A stretch of 64,000 nucleotides of DNA, taken from NCBI GenBank assembly GCA_030425285.1, contig JAUIAY010000001.1, positions 186,001-250,000 on the forward strand, written 5' to 3'. Under the pieces are notes generated by a model that saw only the letters and a list, made by a program, of their open reading frames with translations, did no database searches and had not been told where the DNA came from. This DNA comes from Bacteroidia bacterium. Its GTDB lineage: Bacteria > Bacteroidota > Bacteroidia > Flavobacteriales > Flavobacteriaceae. Of this stretch, positions 24,601-33,028 are shown piece after piece. Within the stretch, counting starts at the first letter, position 1, and each line of letters starts with the position of its first letter. Both the position numbers and the translations under genes were made by a program.

Positions 24601-26008
24601 TTTTCGAAAACTCAACAAGCACCTGATTCACACGGTTTTCATCTTCTTGATTATGACGCATGAGTTCAATGTAAAAATCGTCACCAAATTCTTGTTTCCA
24701 CCACAAAAGTGCTTCTTCGGCTTGATTTTCACCTACATTCAATACTTTACTAGGCACTTCACCATATAAGTTTCCAGTGAGCACCAAAATATCTTCCTTG
24801 TATTGTTTAATCAATTCTTTGTCAATACGTGGCACATAATAAAAACCTTGCGTGTAGGCAATAGATGATAGCTTGGCCATATTGTGATAGCCCTTTTTGG
24901 TTTTTGCAATCAAAACCACTTGGTAGCCATTATCCTTTCGACTTTTATCTAAATGATTTTCACAAACAAAAAACTCACAACCTATAATAGGTTTTATTTT
25001 TTTAGCAGTTGGTTCTTCGCCTTTTTCAAGAGCTTCTTTGTTTTTATCTTCAACCGATTTGTTATGATTATTAGCTGCTTTCACAAAGTGAAAAGCTCCC
25101 ATCATATTAGCATGGTCTGTTAACGCAACTGCAGGCATATTATGCTTTGCAGCAGATGCTATTAGCTTTGGAATGCTGATTGTAGACTGCAAAATGGAGA
25201 ATTGCGAATGGTTGTGAAGGTGCACAAAATCAACATCAGCTAAATCGGAAATATTCTGTTTTATCTCCTCGGTTGAAATGGCATCGGTTTGTTGCTTTTG
25301 AAGACGTTCACGAATTTTAGCACTTTCACGTTGTAAGTTGATGTGCTTTAATCCGATAAGTTGAATTTCCTGCGGATTAGCTTCAGAGAATTTCTGAAAA
25401 TAATCTGGTTGAACATCTAATTGCTCAATAGTGTATTCTTCACGACGAATTAATTCAAAAAAGCAACGTGTTGTTGCTTCAACATCGGCTGTTGCATTAT
25501 GCGCTTCAGCGAAAGGTTTATTGAATAGAAATTCGTGCAACTCGGTTAAGGTTGGCAACTTAAATTTACCGCCACGACCTCCAGGGATTTGGCAAAGTTC
25601 TGCCGTATGTTCTGTACATGTATCAAGAACTGGTAATTCTTGTAATTTATTTGCAACATCGCCTCTATAAAATTCGGCACCCATAATGTTGACATCAAAG
25701 CCAACATTTTGACCAACTATAAACGTGGTTTTGTTTAATGCTTCATTAAATTTCTCAAGAACCTCTGATAAAGAGACACCTTGCTCTTCTGCTAATTCGG
25801 TAGAAATACCGTGAATTTTCTCAGCATCATAAGGAATATTAAATCCTTCAGGTTTTATTAAATAATCTTGATGCTCGATACAATTACCAAGCGCATCATG
25901 TAACTGCCAAGCAATTTGAATAGCTCTTGGCCAGTTATCGGTATCGCTAATTGGCGCATCCCAACGCTTTGGTAATCCGGTTGTTTCGGTATCAAAAATT
26001 AAGTACAT
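21623..26008 (-). CDS. dnaE: DNA polymerase III alpha subunit with fused N-terminal 3'-5' exonuclease
   Basis: This 1461-residue protein joins a DEDDh exonuclease domain of the DnaQ/epsilon type (about 1-190, with FDTETTGLP and HNATADVEAT) to a complete DnaE. The DnaE part has the PHP domain (from about 260, FVHLHNHSQFSIL), the polymerase core with PDIDIDFDDEGR carrying the catalytic aspartates, and the OB-fold and C-terminal region. It is the replicative polymerase and may carry proofreading in the same chain. Canonical DnaE is about 1160 residues, so the extra length is explained by the N-terminal domain. It is followed by the small membrane ORF and trxA. No frameshift was seen. Confidence 0.95.
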   Translation of the reverse strand: MYLIFDTETTGLPKRWDAPISDTDNWPRAIQIAWQLHDALGNCIEHQDYLIKPEGFNIPYDAEKIHGISTELAEEQGVSLSEVLEKFNEALNKTTFIVGQNVGFDVNIMGAEFYRGDVANKLQELPVLDTCTEHTAELCQIPGGRGGKFKLPTLTELHEFLFNKPFAEAHNATADVEATTRCFFELIRREEYTIEQLDVQPDYFQKFSEANPQEIQLIGLKHINLQRESAKIRERLQKQQTDAISTEEIKQNISDLADVDFVHLHNHSQFSILQSTISIPKLIASAAKHNMPAVALTDHANMMGAFHFVKAANNHNKSVEDKNKEALEKGEEPTAKKIKPIIGCEFFVCENHLDKSRKDNGYQVVLIAKTKKGYHNMAKLSSIAYTQGFYYVPRIDKELIKQYKEDILVLTGNLYGEVPSKVLNVGENQAEEALLWWKQEFGDDFYIELMRHNQEDENRVNQVLVEFSKKHDVKLIATNNTYYAEKEEANAHDILLCVKDGEKQATPIGRGRGYRYGLPNQEYYFKSSEEMKTLFKDVPEAILNIQELVAKVEAYELARDVLLPKFDIPDEFINPEDLNDGGKRGENAFLRHLTYEGAKKRYGEITEEIKERLDFELEVIEKTGYPGYFLIVEDFIREARNMDVSVGPGRGSAAGSVVAYCLWITNIDPIKYDLLFERFLNPDRVSMPDIDIDFDDEGRGRVMDYVIEKYGSSQVAQIITYGTMAAKSSIRDTARVLDLPLFDADRIAKLIPTMSKLGKIFGLDEKELSKKFRSEDLEKVNQLLNISDGEDLEAETVNQARVLEGSVRNTGIHACGVIITPDDITNFVPVSTAKDSELYVTQFDNSVVEDAGLLKMDFLGLKTLTLIKDTVKIVKAKHGIELEPDNFPLDDEKTYELFQRGETVGVFQYESPGMQKHMKDLKPTVFDDLIAMNALYRPGPMEYIPSFIARKHGREDIVYDLPAMEEYLKETYGITVYQEQVMLLSQKLASFTKGEADVLRKAMGKKIFALLEKLKPKFLDGGEANGHPRDVLEKIWKDWEAFASYAFNKSHSTCYAWIAYQTAYLKAHYPAEYMAAVLSNNMNDIKQVTFFMEECKRMKLNVLGPDINESYYKFSVNQDNAVRFGMGAIKGVGHGAVMTIVENRKKDGHYKSIFDFAKRIDLRAANKKAFENLALAGGFDCFSSTHRAQYFSDEGDGITFLEKAIKYGAKHQENENSAQVSLFGESSDVQIAEPQVPPCEEWGTMEKLAREKEVVGIYISGHPLDDFKIEMKTFCNATIGLFTNLEPYVNRELTFGGVVTDVQHRVSKQGKGWALFTIEDYTDSYEFRIFGEEYLKFRHFLLKNSFVYVKVFVREGWTNRETGKKSDPRLQFNSFQLLHDVMDAYAKKLSVQLNINDLVDARIKSLKELFTIHKGDHALNFVIYDNDEQIKLNMPSRKQKVKISQELLDELESQEVFYKLN

Positions 26009-26096
26009 AAAATGGTTTTATCTTGAAAAATAAGAAGGTTAAAATTAAGAATAATTATTAGTTTTTTGACCGAAAGTTATAAACAGTTGTAAACAA

Positions 26097-26124
26097 AAAA
26101 CGCAACCTACTTAGGTTGCGTTTT
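26097..26124 (-). terminator. Terminator of the four-helix-bundle protein gene
   Basis: AAAACGCAACCTA pairs with TAGGTTGCGTTTT in a 13-bp stem with a two-base centre, flanked by A and T tracts. It lies 20 bases beyond the stop at 26144, on the minus strand. Confidence 0.82.
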
Positions 26125-26143
26125 AACTTTCTATTTCATGCAA

Positions 26144-26593
26144 TTAAGAGACAAGCTCTTCATGAACTTTTTCGGTATTAATAGCCGATTGAATGGCGTT
26201 TTTATGCTTTGCCAAAAGGGAGTCGATACTAGGTGGCAGTGCTCGATCCTTTAAAACATCCTTATACTCATCTAAACTTGTTTTTTCTCCACGAATGGCC
26301 TCTTCTAAAATAGCCTCTTCATCATTTGATGAGAAGATGGACTTTAAACTCATCCAATTTCTATGAGCCGTACCTTTAAGACTACCTGAATCCTCGGGTA
26401 ATTCACCATATTGTAAGATTTCAGTTCGGAGTTCTTTGGCAAACTGACTACGTTCTGTAGCTCTACGCTTAAAAAACATTTTCAGGTTTGGAGAATCCAC
26501 GTTTTCCATAGCATTAAGATAGCCTTTTTCGGCATCATAATTCTTAACCAATAAATTGTTTAACTTGTTTGAAATTTCTTCTGAATACTTCAT
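26144..26593 (-). CDS. PA2169-type four-helix-bundle protein (DUF2383)
   Basis: The 149-residue all-helical protein matches the PA2169/DUF2383 family. It begins with LNNLLVKNYDAEKGYLNAMENV and has the family's FFKRRATERSQFAKELR segment, then a repeat of the same helix-hairpin pattern (AILEEAIRGEKTSLDEYKDVL) typical of ferritin-like bundles. Such proteins are usually induced by stress and may bind metal, but the role is unproven. The gene is monocistronic with its own terminator. Confidence 0.85.
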   Translation of the reverse strand: MKYSEEISNKLNNLLVKNYDAEKGYLNAMENVDSPNLKMFFKRRATERSQFAKELRTEILQYGELPEDSGSLKGTAHRNWMSLKSIFSSNDEEAILEEAIRGEKTSLDEYKDVLKDRALPPSIDSLLAKHKNAIQSAINTEKVHEELVS

Positions 26594-26729
26594 TTTCTTT
26601 TACATTTAAATTTCAATAGATTCTTTATAGATGCGTATTGTTTCACATCTGCTATTTTTAGTATACAAGAAATATGAAGTCATGTCAAGTTTTAGACTTA
26701 CAATCTCTAAAACTTTAAGAATCCTTAAC

Positions 26730-26757
26730 AAAAAACGCAGCCTTTTGAGCTGCGTTT
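26730..26757 (-). terminator. Terminator of the lipoprotein gene at 26781
   Basis: AAACGCAGC pairs with GCTGCGTTT around a seven-base loop, with an A-tract that gives a T-run on the minus strand. It starts 24 bases beyond the stop. Confidence 0.8.
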
Positions 26758-26780
26758 GTTAATGTTTTTATAAAGATAAT

Positions 26781-27458
26781 CTATTGGCAATCTCCCAAAC
26801 CATCAATAATCATTTGAATAGGACTGTTTGCACCGCCACCGCCGCAAGTTGCTATTTGTTGTTGCAAGGCTTCTTTATAAGCTAGGCAGACTTCGGTATA
26901 TTCTGCACTTCCTGGATCGGTATTATTATAGAGTTCTTGAGCTGCTTGTGCATCAGCTACAACCTCATCACAAGACATAAGACCTCCTTCTAAATTGAAT
27001 AAAGGCACATCAAAAAATACACCTTGACTAAAGTTGACAGTTTCCATTCCAGTCTGCGAATAAGCATTAAACCAAAAACGCCCTGAAACCGATGTAGATG
27101 TTACTTGGGTTATTTCAATCTCACCATCTGGAGGATAAAAAGAAAGTTCAGGGTCTGGTAATAGGTTAGTTGAATAGATAACACCATTTGCATCTTCAAA
27201 CTCTGCTTTACTTGAGCTTCCTCTTCCTAGCCATTTAACCCCTATTTCCAGATTGGGAACCGTAAACACAAGAACTTCATTTCCTATTCCTCCAGTTATA
27301 GTTACCCTACCTTGCTCATTAAAGCTAGCATCTTGGTAGACAGCACGCCATAAATTACCATCTTTTTTACCTTGAATTGCAGGCGAATTAAACTTTATTT
27401 CATCACCACAACCTATAATAGTCAGTAGTGCCAGCATTAAAACACTTAATCTCTTCAT
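26781..27458 (-). CDS. Lipoprotein, DUF6252-like, unknown function
   Basis: The start is placed at the ATG giving MKRLSVLMLALLTIIGCGDE, because a lipoprotein signal with lipobox IIGC follows directly; an 11-codon upstream extension would spoil it. The roughly 225-residue product has a beta-rich N-terminal domain beginning SPAIQGKKDGNLWRAV, like the secreted DUF6252 family of flavobacteria. A C-terminal Cys/Gln-rich helical stretch follows (VADAQAAQELYNN, LQQQIATCGGGG). Probably an outer-membrane lipoprotein. The family link is tentative. Confidence 0.7.
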   Translation of the reverse strand: MKRLSVLMLALLTIIGCGDEIKFNSPAIQGKKDGNLWRAVYQDASFNEQGRVTITGGIGNEVLVFTVPNLEIGVKWLGRGSSSKAEFEDANGVIYSTNLLPDPELSFYPPDGEIEITQVTSTSVSGRFWFNAYSQTGMETVNFSQGVFFDVPLFNLEGGLMSCDEVVADAQAAQELYNNTDPGSAEYTEVCLAYKEALQQQIATCGGGGANSPIQMIIDGLGDCQ

Positions 27459-27548
27459 AAAATCACTTTTTTTGAAACTCAAAAATAACATAAAAAACGA
27501 AACTAGTCAGAATTTTATATAACTATTTAAAAATCAAAAAAAATGTAG

Positions 27549-27556
27549 TATCTTTG
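27549..27556 (+). promoter_or_regulatory. Candidate -7 box (TATCTTTG) of the rpsP operon
   Basis: TATCTTTG fits TAnnTTTG exactly, 46 bases before the rpsP start. A small hairpin (GAGGT, loop CGCGA, ACCTC at 27574-27588) lies in the expected leader, between promoter and start codon. Confidence 0.6.
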
Positions 27557-27602
27557 CGCCCTTATTAATAATCGAGGTCGCGAACCTCACTAATTAATTT
27601 AT

Positions 27603-28124
27603 ATGTCAGTTAAAATTAGATTACAGAGACACGGTAAAAAGGGGAAGCCTTATTACTGGATCGTTGCAGCAGATGCACGTGCAAAAAGAGATGGTAAATA
27701 CCTAGAAAAAATTGGTGCTTACAACCCAAACACCAATCCAGCAACTATTGAATTAGATGTTGATGGTGCCGTAAAATGGTTACAGGATGGTGCCCAACCA
27801 ACCGATACCGCTAGAGCTATCCTATCTTACAAAGGTGCTTTGCTTAAAAATCACCTAGCAGGTGGTGTTAGAAAAGGTGCTTTAACAGAAGAACAAGCTG
27901 AAGAAAAATTCAATGCTTGGTTGGAAGAAAAAGCTGGTAAAGTTGAGGCTAAGACCGAAGGTTTGGCAAAAGCTCAAGCCGAAGCTAAAGCAAAAGCTTT
28001 AGAAGCCGAAAAAGCAGCAAATGAAGCTCGAATAGTTGCAAACACTCCAGAAGTAGAAGTTGCTGAAGAAGCAGCAGAAGAAGCTCCTGAAGTTGAAGTT
28101 GAAGCTTCAAACGAAGAAGAGTAA
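27603..28124 (+). CDS. rpsP: 30S ribosomal protein S16 with acidic C-terminal tail
   Basis: Residues 1-80 are a normal S16 ([39 protein letters not shown]). The protein is 173 residues, twice the usual 80-90. The extra part is a Lys/Ala/Glu-rich helix (about 90-145) and an acidic Glu/Val/Ala tail to the end, as in other Bacteroidota. It binds 16S rRNA in early 30S assembly. The gene leads an rpsP-rimM-methyltransferase cluster. The tail's role is unknown, and a hairpin stands between rpsP and rimM. Confidence 0.95.
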   Translation: MSVKIRLQRHGKKGKPYYWIVAADARAKRDGKYLEKIGAYNPNTNPATIELDVDGAVKWLQDGAQPTDTARAILSYKGALLKNHLAGGVRKGALTEEQAEEKFNAWLEEKAGKVEAKTEGLAKAQAEAKAKALEAEKAANEARIVANTPEVEVAEEAAEEAPEVEVEASNEEE

Positions 28125-28146
28125 AAAATTTTATTTTATACCTTTG

Positions 28147-28174
28147 AACCCAGGCTTTTCGGTCTGGGTTTTTT
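28147..28174 (+). terminator. Hairpin with T-run between rpsP and rimM
   Basis: AACCCAGGC pairs with GTCTGGGTT (nine pairs, one G-U) around TTTTCG, followed by TTTTTT. It lies 22 bases after the rpsP stop and 12 before the rimM start. It is a terminator or partial attenuator that would lower rimM expression relative to S16. Confidence 0.7.
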
Positions 28175-28185
28175 GTTTGAAAATT

Positions 28186-28713
28186 ATGAAAAAAGACGAT
28201 TGTTTTTATCTAGGCAAAATTGTAAAAAAGTACAGTTTTAAAGGCGAATTACTAATTAAATTAGACACCGACGAACCTGAACTATATGAAAAATTAGATG
28301 CTTTATTTGTTGATTTAAGAAACAATTTGGTGCCTTTCTTTATAGAATCTTCGCAATTACATAAATCCGATTTGTTGCGTGTAAAATTTGAAGATGTTGA
28401 TACCGAAGAAGATGCTGACTCTTTGATTAAGAGCGACCTCTACCTACCTTTGGAATTCTTACCTAAACTTGAAGATGACAAATTTTATTTTCATGAAATC
28501 ATAGGCTTTCGTGTTATTGACAAAATGCATGGGAATATTGGCACTGTGAAGTCTGTTAATGATTCTACTGCACAAGCTCTATTTGAAATAGATAAAGATG
28601 GTGTTGAGATTTTAATCCCTATGAATGATGAATTTATCTTAAAGGTTGACAAAGTCAAAAAGGAAATTTTGGTAGACACACCTGAAGGACTAATCGATCT
28701 TTATTTAGAATAA
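28186..28713 (+). CDS. rimM: RimM, 16S rRNA processing / 30S maturation factor
   Basis: The start is taken at the ATG giving MKKDDCFYLGKIVKKYSFKG; a longer frame reaching back into rpsP is an artefact. The 175-residue protein has the RimM N-terminal beta-barrel (about 1-90, including GELLIKL and DLYLPLEFLP) and the PRC-barrel C-terminal domain (about 95-170, FHEIIGFRVI...ILIPMNDEFI). It assists maturation of the 30S head and binds S19. Its place after rpsP and before a tRNA methyltransferase is the usual arrangement. Confidence 0.93.
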   Translation: MKKDDCFYLGKIVKKYSFKGELLIKLDTDEPELYEKLDALFVDLRNNLVPFFIESSQLHKSDLLRVKFEDVDTEEDADSLIKSDLYLPLEFLPKLEDDKFYFHEIIGFRVIDKMHGNIGTVKSVNDSTAQALFEIDKDGVEILIPMNDEFILKVDKVKKEILVDTPEGLIDLYLE

Positions 28714-28715
28714 TC

Positions 28716-29426
28716 ATGTCCGAATTCAAGTTTAAGCAATTCACTGTTAAACAAAACAAATGCGCCATGAAAATTGGCACTGATGGTGTTTTATTGGGTA
28801 GCTGGGCAACTCTAGACCATAATCCATTCTCGATTTTGGATATTGGTGCTGGAACGGGTGTTTTATCTCTTATGATGAGCCAACGCAGTCAGGCCGAAAT
28901 GATTGATGCTATTGAAATAGATGATAACGCCTATGAGCAATGCGTTGATAATTTTGAGCAAGCTCCTTGGTCTGACAGATTGTTTTGTTATCATGCTTCT
29001 TTATTGGAATTTGCTGAAGAAATTGAAGATAAATATGATCTTATAATCTGTAATCCGCCTTTTTATTCAGAAGATTATAAATCTAAAAACAAACAACGTG
29101 ATTTGGCACGTTTTCAAGATGCTATGCCCTTTGAGCATTTGGTAGAGAGTGTTTCAAAATTACTATCTGAAGGTGGTGTGTTTTCTGTAATTGTGCCTTT
29201 TAAGGAAGAGGAAGATTTTGTTGGTTTAGCATTGAAGCAAAAACTTTTCCAAAATAGAACGCTACACGTTAAAGGAAATACCGACTCTACTATTAAAAGA
29301 AGTTTGATAGAATTTTCATTCACTAAAAAACCATCAATCACAGAAACACTTGTTATTGAAACTAGTCGTCATCAATACACCCAAGAATATATAAACTTAA
29401 CCAAATATTTTTATTTGAATATGTAA
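28716..29426 (+). CDS. tRNA1(Val) (adenine37-N6)-methyltransferase, TrmN6-like
   Basis: The 236-residue protein is a SAM-dependent methyltransferase with the N-terminal FKFKQFTVKQNKCAMKIGTDGVLLGSW segment characteristic of the TrmN6/YfiC group. The SAM-binding motif is ILDIGAGTGVLSL (about 43-55), and the amino-methyltransferase motif is NPPFY at about 112-116. It would methylate A37 of a valine tRNA. The gene starts two bases after the rimM stop, so it is co-transcribed, and it ends one base short of the convergent permease gene. Confidence 0.9.
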   Translation: MSEFKFKQFTVKQNKCAMKIGTDGVLLGSWATLDHNPFSILDIGAGTGVLSLMMSQRSQAEMIDAIEIDDNAYEQCVDNFEQAPWSDRLFCYHASLLEFAEEIEDKYDLIICNPPFYSEDYKSKNKQRDLARFQDAMPFEHLVESVSKLLSEGGVFSVIVPFKEEEDFVGLALKQKLFQNRTLHVKGNTDSTIKRSLIEFSFTKKPSITETLVIETSRHQYTQEYINLTKYFYLNM

Positions 29427-29427
29427 A

Positions 29428-30735
29428 TCAATTTTGGTGTCTTTTGTTCCACTTCATTAATATATAAAAAGGTATTCCCAATACTAATAGAATAAATCCG
29501 TAGAAAACGGTTTCCTGGCCAGAACCAAAAATGGCCCATAGGGCATACAAAAAGCCCAAACCACCTAAAACAAAAGTTTTCACCCAACTATTCACATGAA
29601 CTTTCTTCTCGATAAGGATTAAAATATAGGCTGCTGCTGTAAAAAGATAAGGTACTAAAGCCACAAACACCACAATATCTACGATAAACTTAAATTGATC
29701 AACAAGACCTTCTGATAAATTCATCAGTAATACACCAGTTGTCAGCAAACTACCTATAACTAAACCCATTGCTGGTGCTCCCTTTTCATTTTCCTTCTTA
29801 AATATTTTAGGAAACAAACCATCTTTTGCAGTTGCCAAAGGAACTTGTCCAGTAACCATAATCCAACCATTCAATACACCCAAACCAGATATTATGACAC
29901 CTATTGCAACAAAATAACCGCCAAAATCACCCGCTATGATTCGAGCTGCTTCGGCAAAAGGTGCAGCGGAAGTTTGCAGTCTATCAATAGGTAAAATCCC
30001 AAATAGCACTACAGTTCCTAAAATGTAAACACCTGCTGTTATTATAGTTCCCATCATAGTTGCTCTAGGAACTGTTTTTTCAGGATTCCTAATACTTTGT
30101 GAGGGAATAGTAGCACACTCAAGACCAAGAAAAGCATATAATGTCAAAGCTGCAACCATCGGGAATGTAGCAAAATTACTTTCGGTTGTTAGATTAAATT
30201 CTGGGAAATTATCAATGCTAAAAAAGAAGACTCCAACAACAATCACAAAAACTAGAGGCAATAACTTGAGCACTGTTGTAACAACCTGTACCCTTCCTGA
30301 CTCCTTAATTCCTCGAGTATTTATCCAAGTAAAAGTCCAAATCAATCCCAATCCAATAACAACTTTGTAAAGCGTGTTGGTTTCGAGAATAGGAAAAAAG
30401 AAACTCAATCCCCCAATTATAGCAACAGCTAAGGCCGCATTACCAATCCAACAAGATAGCCAATAGCCCCAAGCAATCAAAAAGCCTATGAAATCTCCGA
30501 AAGCGGCTTTAGGATAAGCATAAGGACCTCCTCCCTTTTTAACTATCTTACTAAAATTACTGAATATTTTAGCCAGAATCAAAGCGCCTATTGTTGTAAA
30601 AATCCAACCTAGCAAACTTATACTACCGTATTTAGACAAGGCAGCTGGTAAAATAAAAATCCCTACGCCTATCATATTTCCAATGACAATGCAGGTTGCG
30701 GTAACCAAACCTATTTTAGGGGGAGTTTTGCCCAT
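29428..30735 (-). CDS. APC-family amino acid permease
   Basis: This 435-residue protein has about 12 membrane helices and the APC signature near the N-terminus: GNMIGVGIFILPAALSKYG in helix 1 and GGPYAYPKAAFG before helix 3. The overall pattern is like the AdiC/basic amino acid antiporter branch of the superfamily. It would move an amino acid, possibly by exchange, across the inner membrane; the substrate is not predictable. It converges with the TrmN6-like gene. No neighbour points to a partner decarboxylase. Confidence 0.88.
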   Translation of the reverse strand: MGKTPPKIGLVTATCIVIGNMIGVGIFILPAALSKYGSISLLGWIFTTIGALILAKIFSNFSKIVKKGGGPYAYPKAAFGDFIGFLIAWGYWLSCWIGNAALAVAIIGGLSFFFPILETNTLYKVVIGLGLIWTFTWINTRGIKESGRVQVVTTVLKLLPLVFVIVVGVFFFSIDNFPEFNLTTESNFATFPMVAALTLYAFLGLECATIPSQSIRNPEKTVPRATMMGTIITAGVYILGTVVLFGILPIDRLQTSAAPFAEAARIIAGDFGGYFVAIGVIISGLGVLNGWIMVTGQVPLATAKDGLFPKIFKKENEKGAPAMGLVIGSLLTTGVLLMNLSEGLVDQFKFIVDIVVFVALVPYLFTAAAYILILIEKKVHVNSWVKTFVLGGLGFLYALWAIFGSGQETVFYGFILLVLGIPFYILMKWNKRHQN

Positions 30736-30875
30736 TTTTACAACTGAATAAAGTTTTTTAACTAATTAATAAAAATGAGGCTGGATAAATGTACAATTAA
30801 AATATTTCTAATGAAATCTTTCACCTTTTTATATGTATTTGGTTAAATTTGGCGAGACTTAAAAATTCGATTAAA

Positions 30876-32054
30876 ATGAAGCCAGACTTATTTGAAGCAC
30901 CTGATTATTATAACCTAGATGAGTTGCTTTCTGAAGAACATAAATTAGTGCGTGATGCCGCCAGAGAATGGGTTAAACGTGATGTTTCACCTATCATAGA
31001 AGACTATGCCCAAAAAGCAGAATTCCCTGAACAAATTATTGGTGGCCTTGCCGAAATAGGCGCTTTTGGTCCTTATATTCCCGTTGAATATGGCGGTGCT
31101 GGGTTAGATCAGATTTCCTATGGATTAATCATGCAGGAAATTGAACGAGGTGACTCAGGGGTTCGTAGTACGGCTTCTGTGCAGTCATCATTAGTGATGT
31201 ACCCGATTTGGAAATACGGGAACGAAGAGCAACGTCAAAAATACTTGCCAAAATTAGCCAGCGGTGAATGGATGGGCTGTTTCGGGTTAACAGAACCTGA
31301 TCACGGATCCAACCCTGGAGGTATGGTAACCAATTTTAAAGATATGGGCGACCATTATTTATTGAATGGTGCCAAAATGTGGATTAGTAATGCACCTTTT
31401 GCGCAAGTAGCTGTGGTATGGGCAAAGAACGAAGAAGGTCGTATTCATGGGTTGATTGTTGAGCGTGGTATGGAAGGATTTTCAACTCCTGAAACACATA
31501 ACAAATGGTCACTTCGCGCAAGTGCAACTGGTGAGTTGATTTTTGATAACGTAAAAGTTCCAAAAGAAAACTTATTGCCTAATAAATCTGGATTAGGCGC
31601 ACCGCTTGGTTGTTTGGACTCAGCTCGTTATGGTATTGCCTGGGGAGCCATTGGTGCTGCTATGGATTGTTATGATACAGCTTTACGATACAGTAAAGAA
31701 CGTATTCAATTCGGAAAACCCATTGGTCAATTTCAATTACAACAAAAAAAGCTTGCTGAAATGATTACCGAAATCACCAAAGCACAATTACTGACTTGGC
31801 GTTTGGGTGTGTTGCGTAATGAAGGCAAAGCGACTTCAGCACAAATTTCAATGGCAAAACGAAACAACGTAGATATGGCCATTAACATAGCTCGTGAGGC
31901 CAGACAAATGCTTGGTGGCATGGGAATAACTGGAGAATACAGTATTATGCGCCATTCTATGAACCTAGAAAGTGTGATTACCTATGAAGGTACTCACGAT
32001 ATTCACTTGTTGATTACAGGTTTAGACATTACAGGCTTAAATGCCTTTAAATAA
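30876..32054 (+). CDS. gcdH: Acyl-CoA dehydrogenase, glutaryl-CoA dehydrogenase-like
   Basis: The start is the ATG at 30876 (MKPDLFEAPDYYNL); an upstream TTG would lie inside a TAnnTTTG promoter-like box (30844-30851). The 392-residue flavoprotein has the acyl-CoA dehydrogenase signature GCFGLTEPDHGSNPGGM and a catalytic Glu371 in the SVITYEGTHDIH motif, in the C-terminal placement found in glutaryl-CoA dehydrogenases. That would place it in lysine/tryptophan breakdown, consistent with a saccharopine dehydrogenase elsewhere in the window. A short- or branched-chain acyl-CoA dehydrogenase remains possible. Confidence 0.85.
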   Translation: MKPDLFEAPDYYNLDELLSEEHKLVRDAAREWVKRDVSPIIEDYAQKAEFPEQIIGGLAEIGAFGPYIPVEYGGAGLDQISYGLIMQEIERGDSGVRSTASVQSSLVMYPIWKYGNEEQRQKYLPKLASGEWMGCFGLTEPDHGSNPGGMVTNFKDMGDHYLLNGAKMWISNAPFAQVAVVWAKNEEGRIHGLIVERGMEGFSTPETHNKWSLRASATGELIFDNVKVPKENLLPNKSGLGAPLGCLDSARYGIAWGAIGAAMDCYDTALRYSKERIQFGKPIGQFQLQQKKLAEMITEITKAQLLTWRLGVLRNEGKATSAQISMAKRNNVDMAINIAREARQMLGGMGITGEYSIMRHSMNLESVITYEGTHDIHLLITGLDITGLNAFK

Positions 32055-32080
32055 AATCAAAACATCAATCGATATCATTC

Positions 32081-32107
32081 AAATGCTTCCACCCGGAAGC
32101 ATTTTTT
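32081..32107 (+). terminator. Terminator after the acyl-CoA dehydrogenase gene
   Basis: AATGCTTCC and GGAAGCATT form a 9-bp stem around ACCC, followed by TTTTT. It lies 27 bases beyond the stop. Confidence 0.85.
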
Positions 32108-32131
32108 ATTGAAATTATCTACATTTACAAT

Positions 32132-33028
32132 ATGTCTTCGAAAAAACGGTTAGATAGAGCTTATAAAAACGCTAAAGTTGTTTCCTTTAACAATGATAGT
32201 AAGTTCATTTTATTCAGTGATTGCCATAGAGGCGACAATAGTTTTGCCGATGATTTTGCCAATAACCGTAATATTTATTTTCATGCTTTAAAACACTATT
32301 ATGCTGAAGGTTTTACTTATTGCGAATTGGGTGATGGTGACGAATTGTGGGAGAATCTATCATTTGAACCTATTTTAGAAGCTCATAAAAACGTGTATTT
32401 GCTCATGAAATTATTTCATGAGCAAAACCGCTTACATATGATTTGGGGAAATCACGATATGGTGTATCGCGATCCAAAATATGTAGAAAAGCATTTATCT
32501 ACTTATTTTGATCCAAAAATTGGTGAAGATGTTGAATTATTCTGCAACTTTCAATACCATGAAGGTGTAGTTCTTAAGCATCAAGATTCTCGTCAGGAGC
32601 TGTTTTTAACTCATGGACATCAAGCTGATTGGTGGAATTATTTATTTTGGAAATGGAGTCGGTTTATGGTTCGCGTTCTATGGAAACCATTGAACGTTAT
32701 GGGTATTGCTGATCCTACAAGTCCTGCAAAAAACTACAAAGAACTTATTAAGGTAGAACGCCGAACCAAGAAATGGATTGCTGCAAACAACAACTTAATT
32801 ACTATTGCTGGCCATACACATAGACCACGATTTCCAGAACCTGGCGATATTGCTTTTTTTAATGATGGTAGCTGTGTACATCCAAGAAGTATCACTGGTA
32901 TTGAAATTGAAAATGGAGAAATTTCATTAATCAAATGGCAAATTGCCACTACTGATGATGGGACACTGAAAATTGTGCGAGTGCTCCTGGAAGGACCACA
33001 AAAACTACAGGACTATAAAACGGGTTAA
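32132..33028 (+). CDS. Metallophosphoesterase, unknown substrate
   Basis: The 298-residue protein carries the calcineurin-type metal motifs in order: SDCHRGD (about 28-34), GDGDELWEN (about 68-76), GNHDMV (about 108-113), a lone HGHQADWW and AGHTHRPRF (about 228-236). The arrangement resembles UDP-2,3-diacylglucosamine hydrolase-type or YfcE-like phosphoesterases, but I cannot fix the substrate. A TACATTTA -7-like box at 32120-32127 lies five bases before the ATG, implying a nearly leaderless mRNA. It ends with a four-base convergent overlap with the ferredoxin gene. Confidence 0.85.
   Translation: MSSKKRLDRAYKNAKVVSFNNDSKFILFSDCHRGDNSFADDFANNRNIYFHALKHYYAEGFTYCELGDGDELWENLSFEPILEAHKNVYLLMKLFHEQNRLHMIWGNHDMVYRDPKYVEKHLSTYFDPKIGEDVELFCNFQYHEGVVLKHQDSRQELFLTHGHQADWWNYLFWKWSRFMVRVLWKPLNVMGIADPTSPAKNYKELIKVERRTKKWIAANNNLITIAGHTHRPRFPEPGDIAFFNDGSCVHPRSITGIEIENGEISLIKWQIATTDDGTLKIVRVLLEGPQKLQDYKTG

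Noticed and set aside
28060-28185. N-terminal extension of rimM into rpsP
   Set aside because: The extension is the Lys-rich out-of-frame reading of the S16 tail and of a hairpin; RimM family residues begin at the ATG at 28186.
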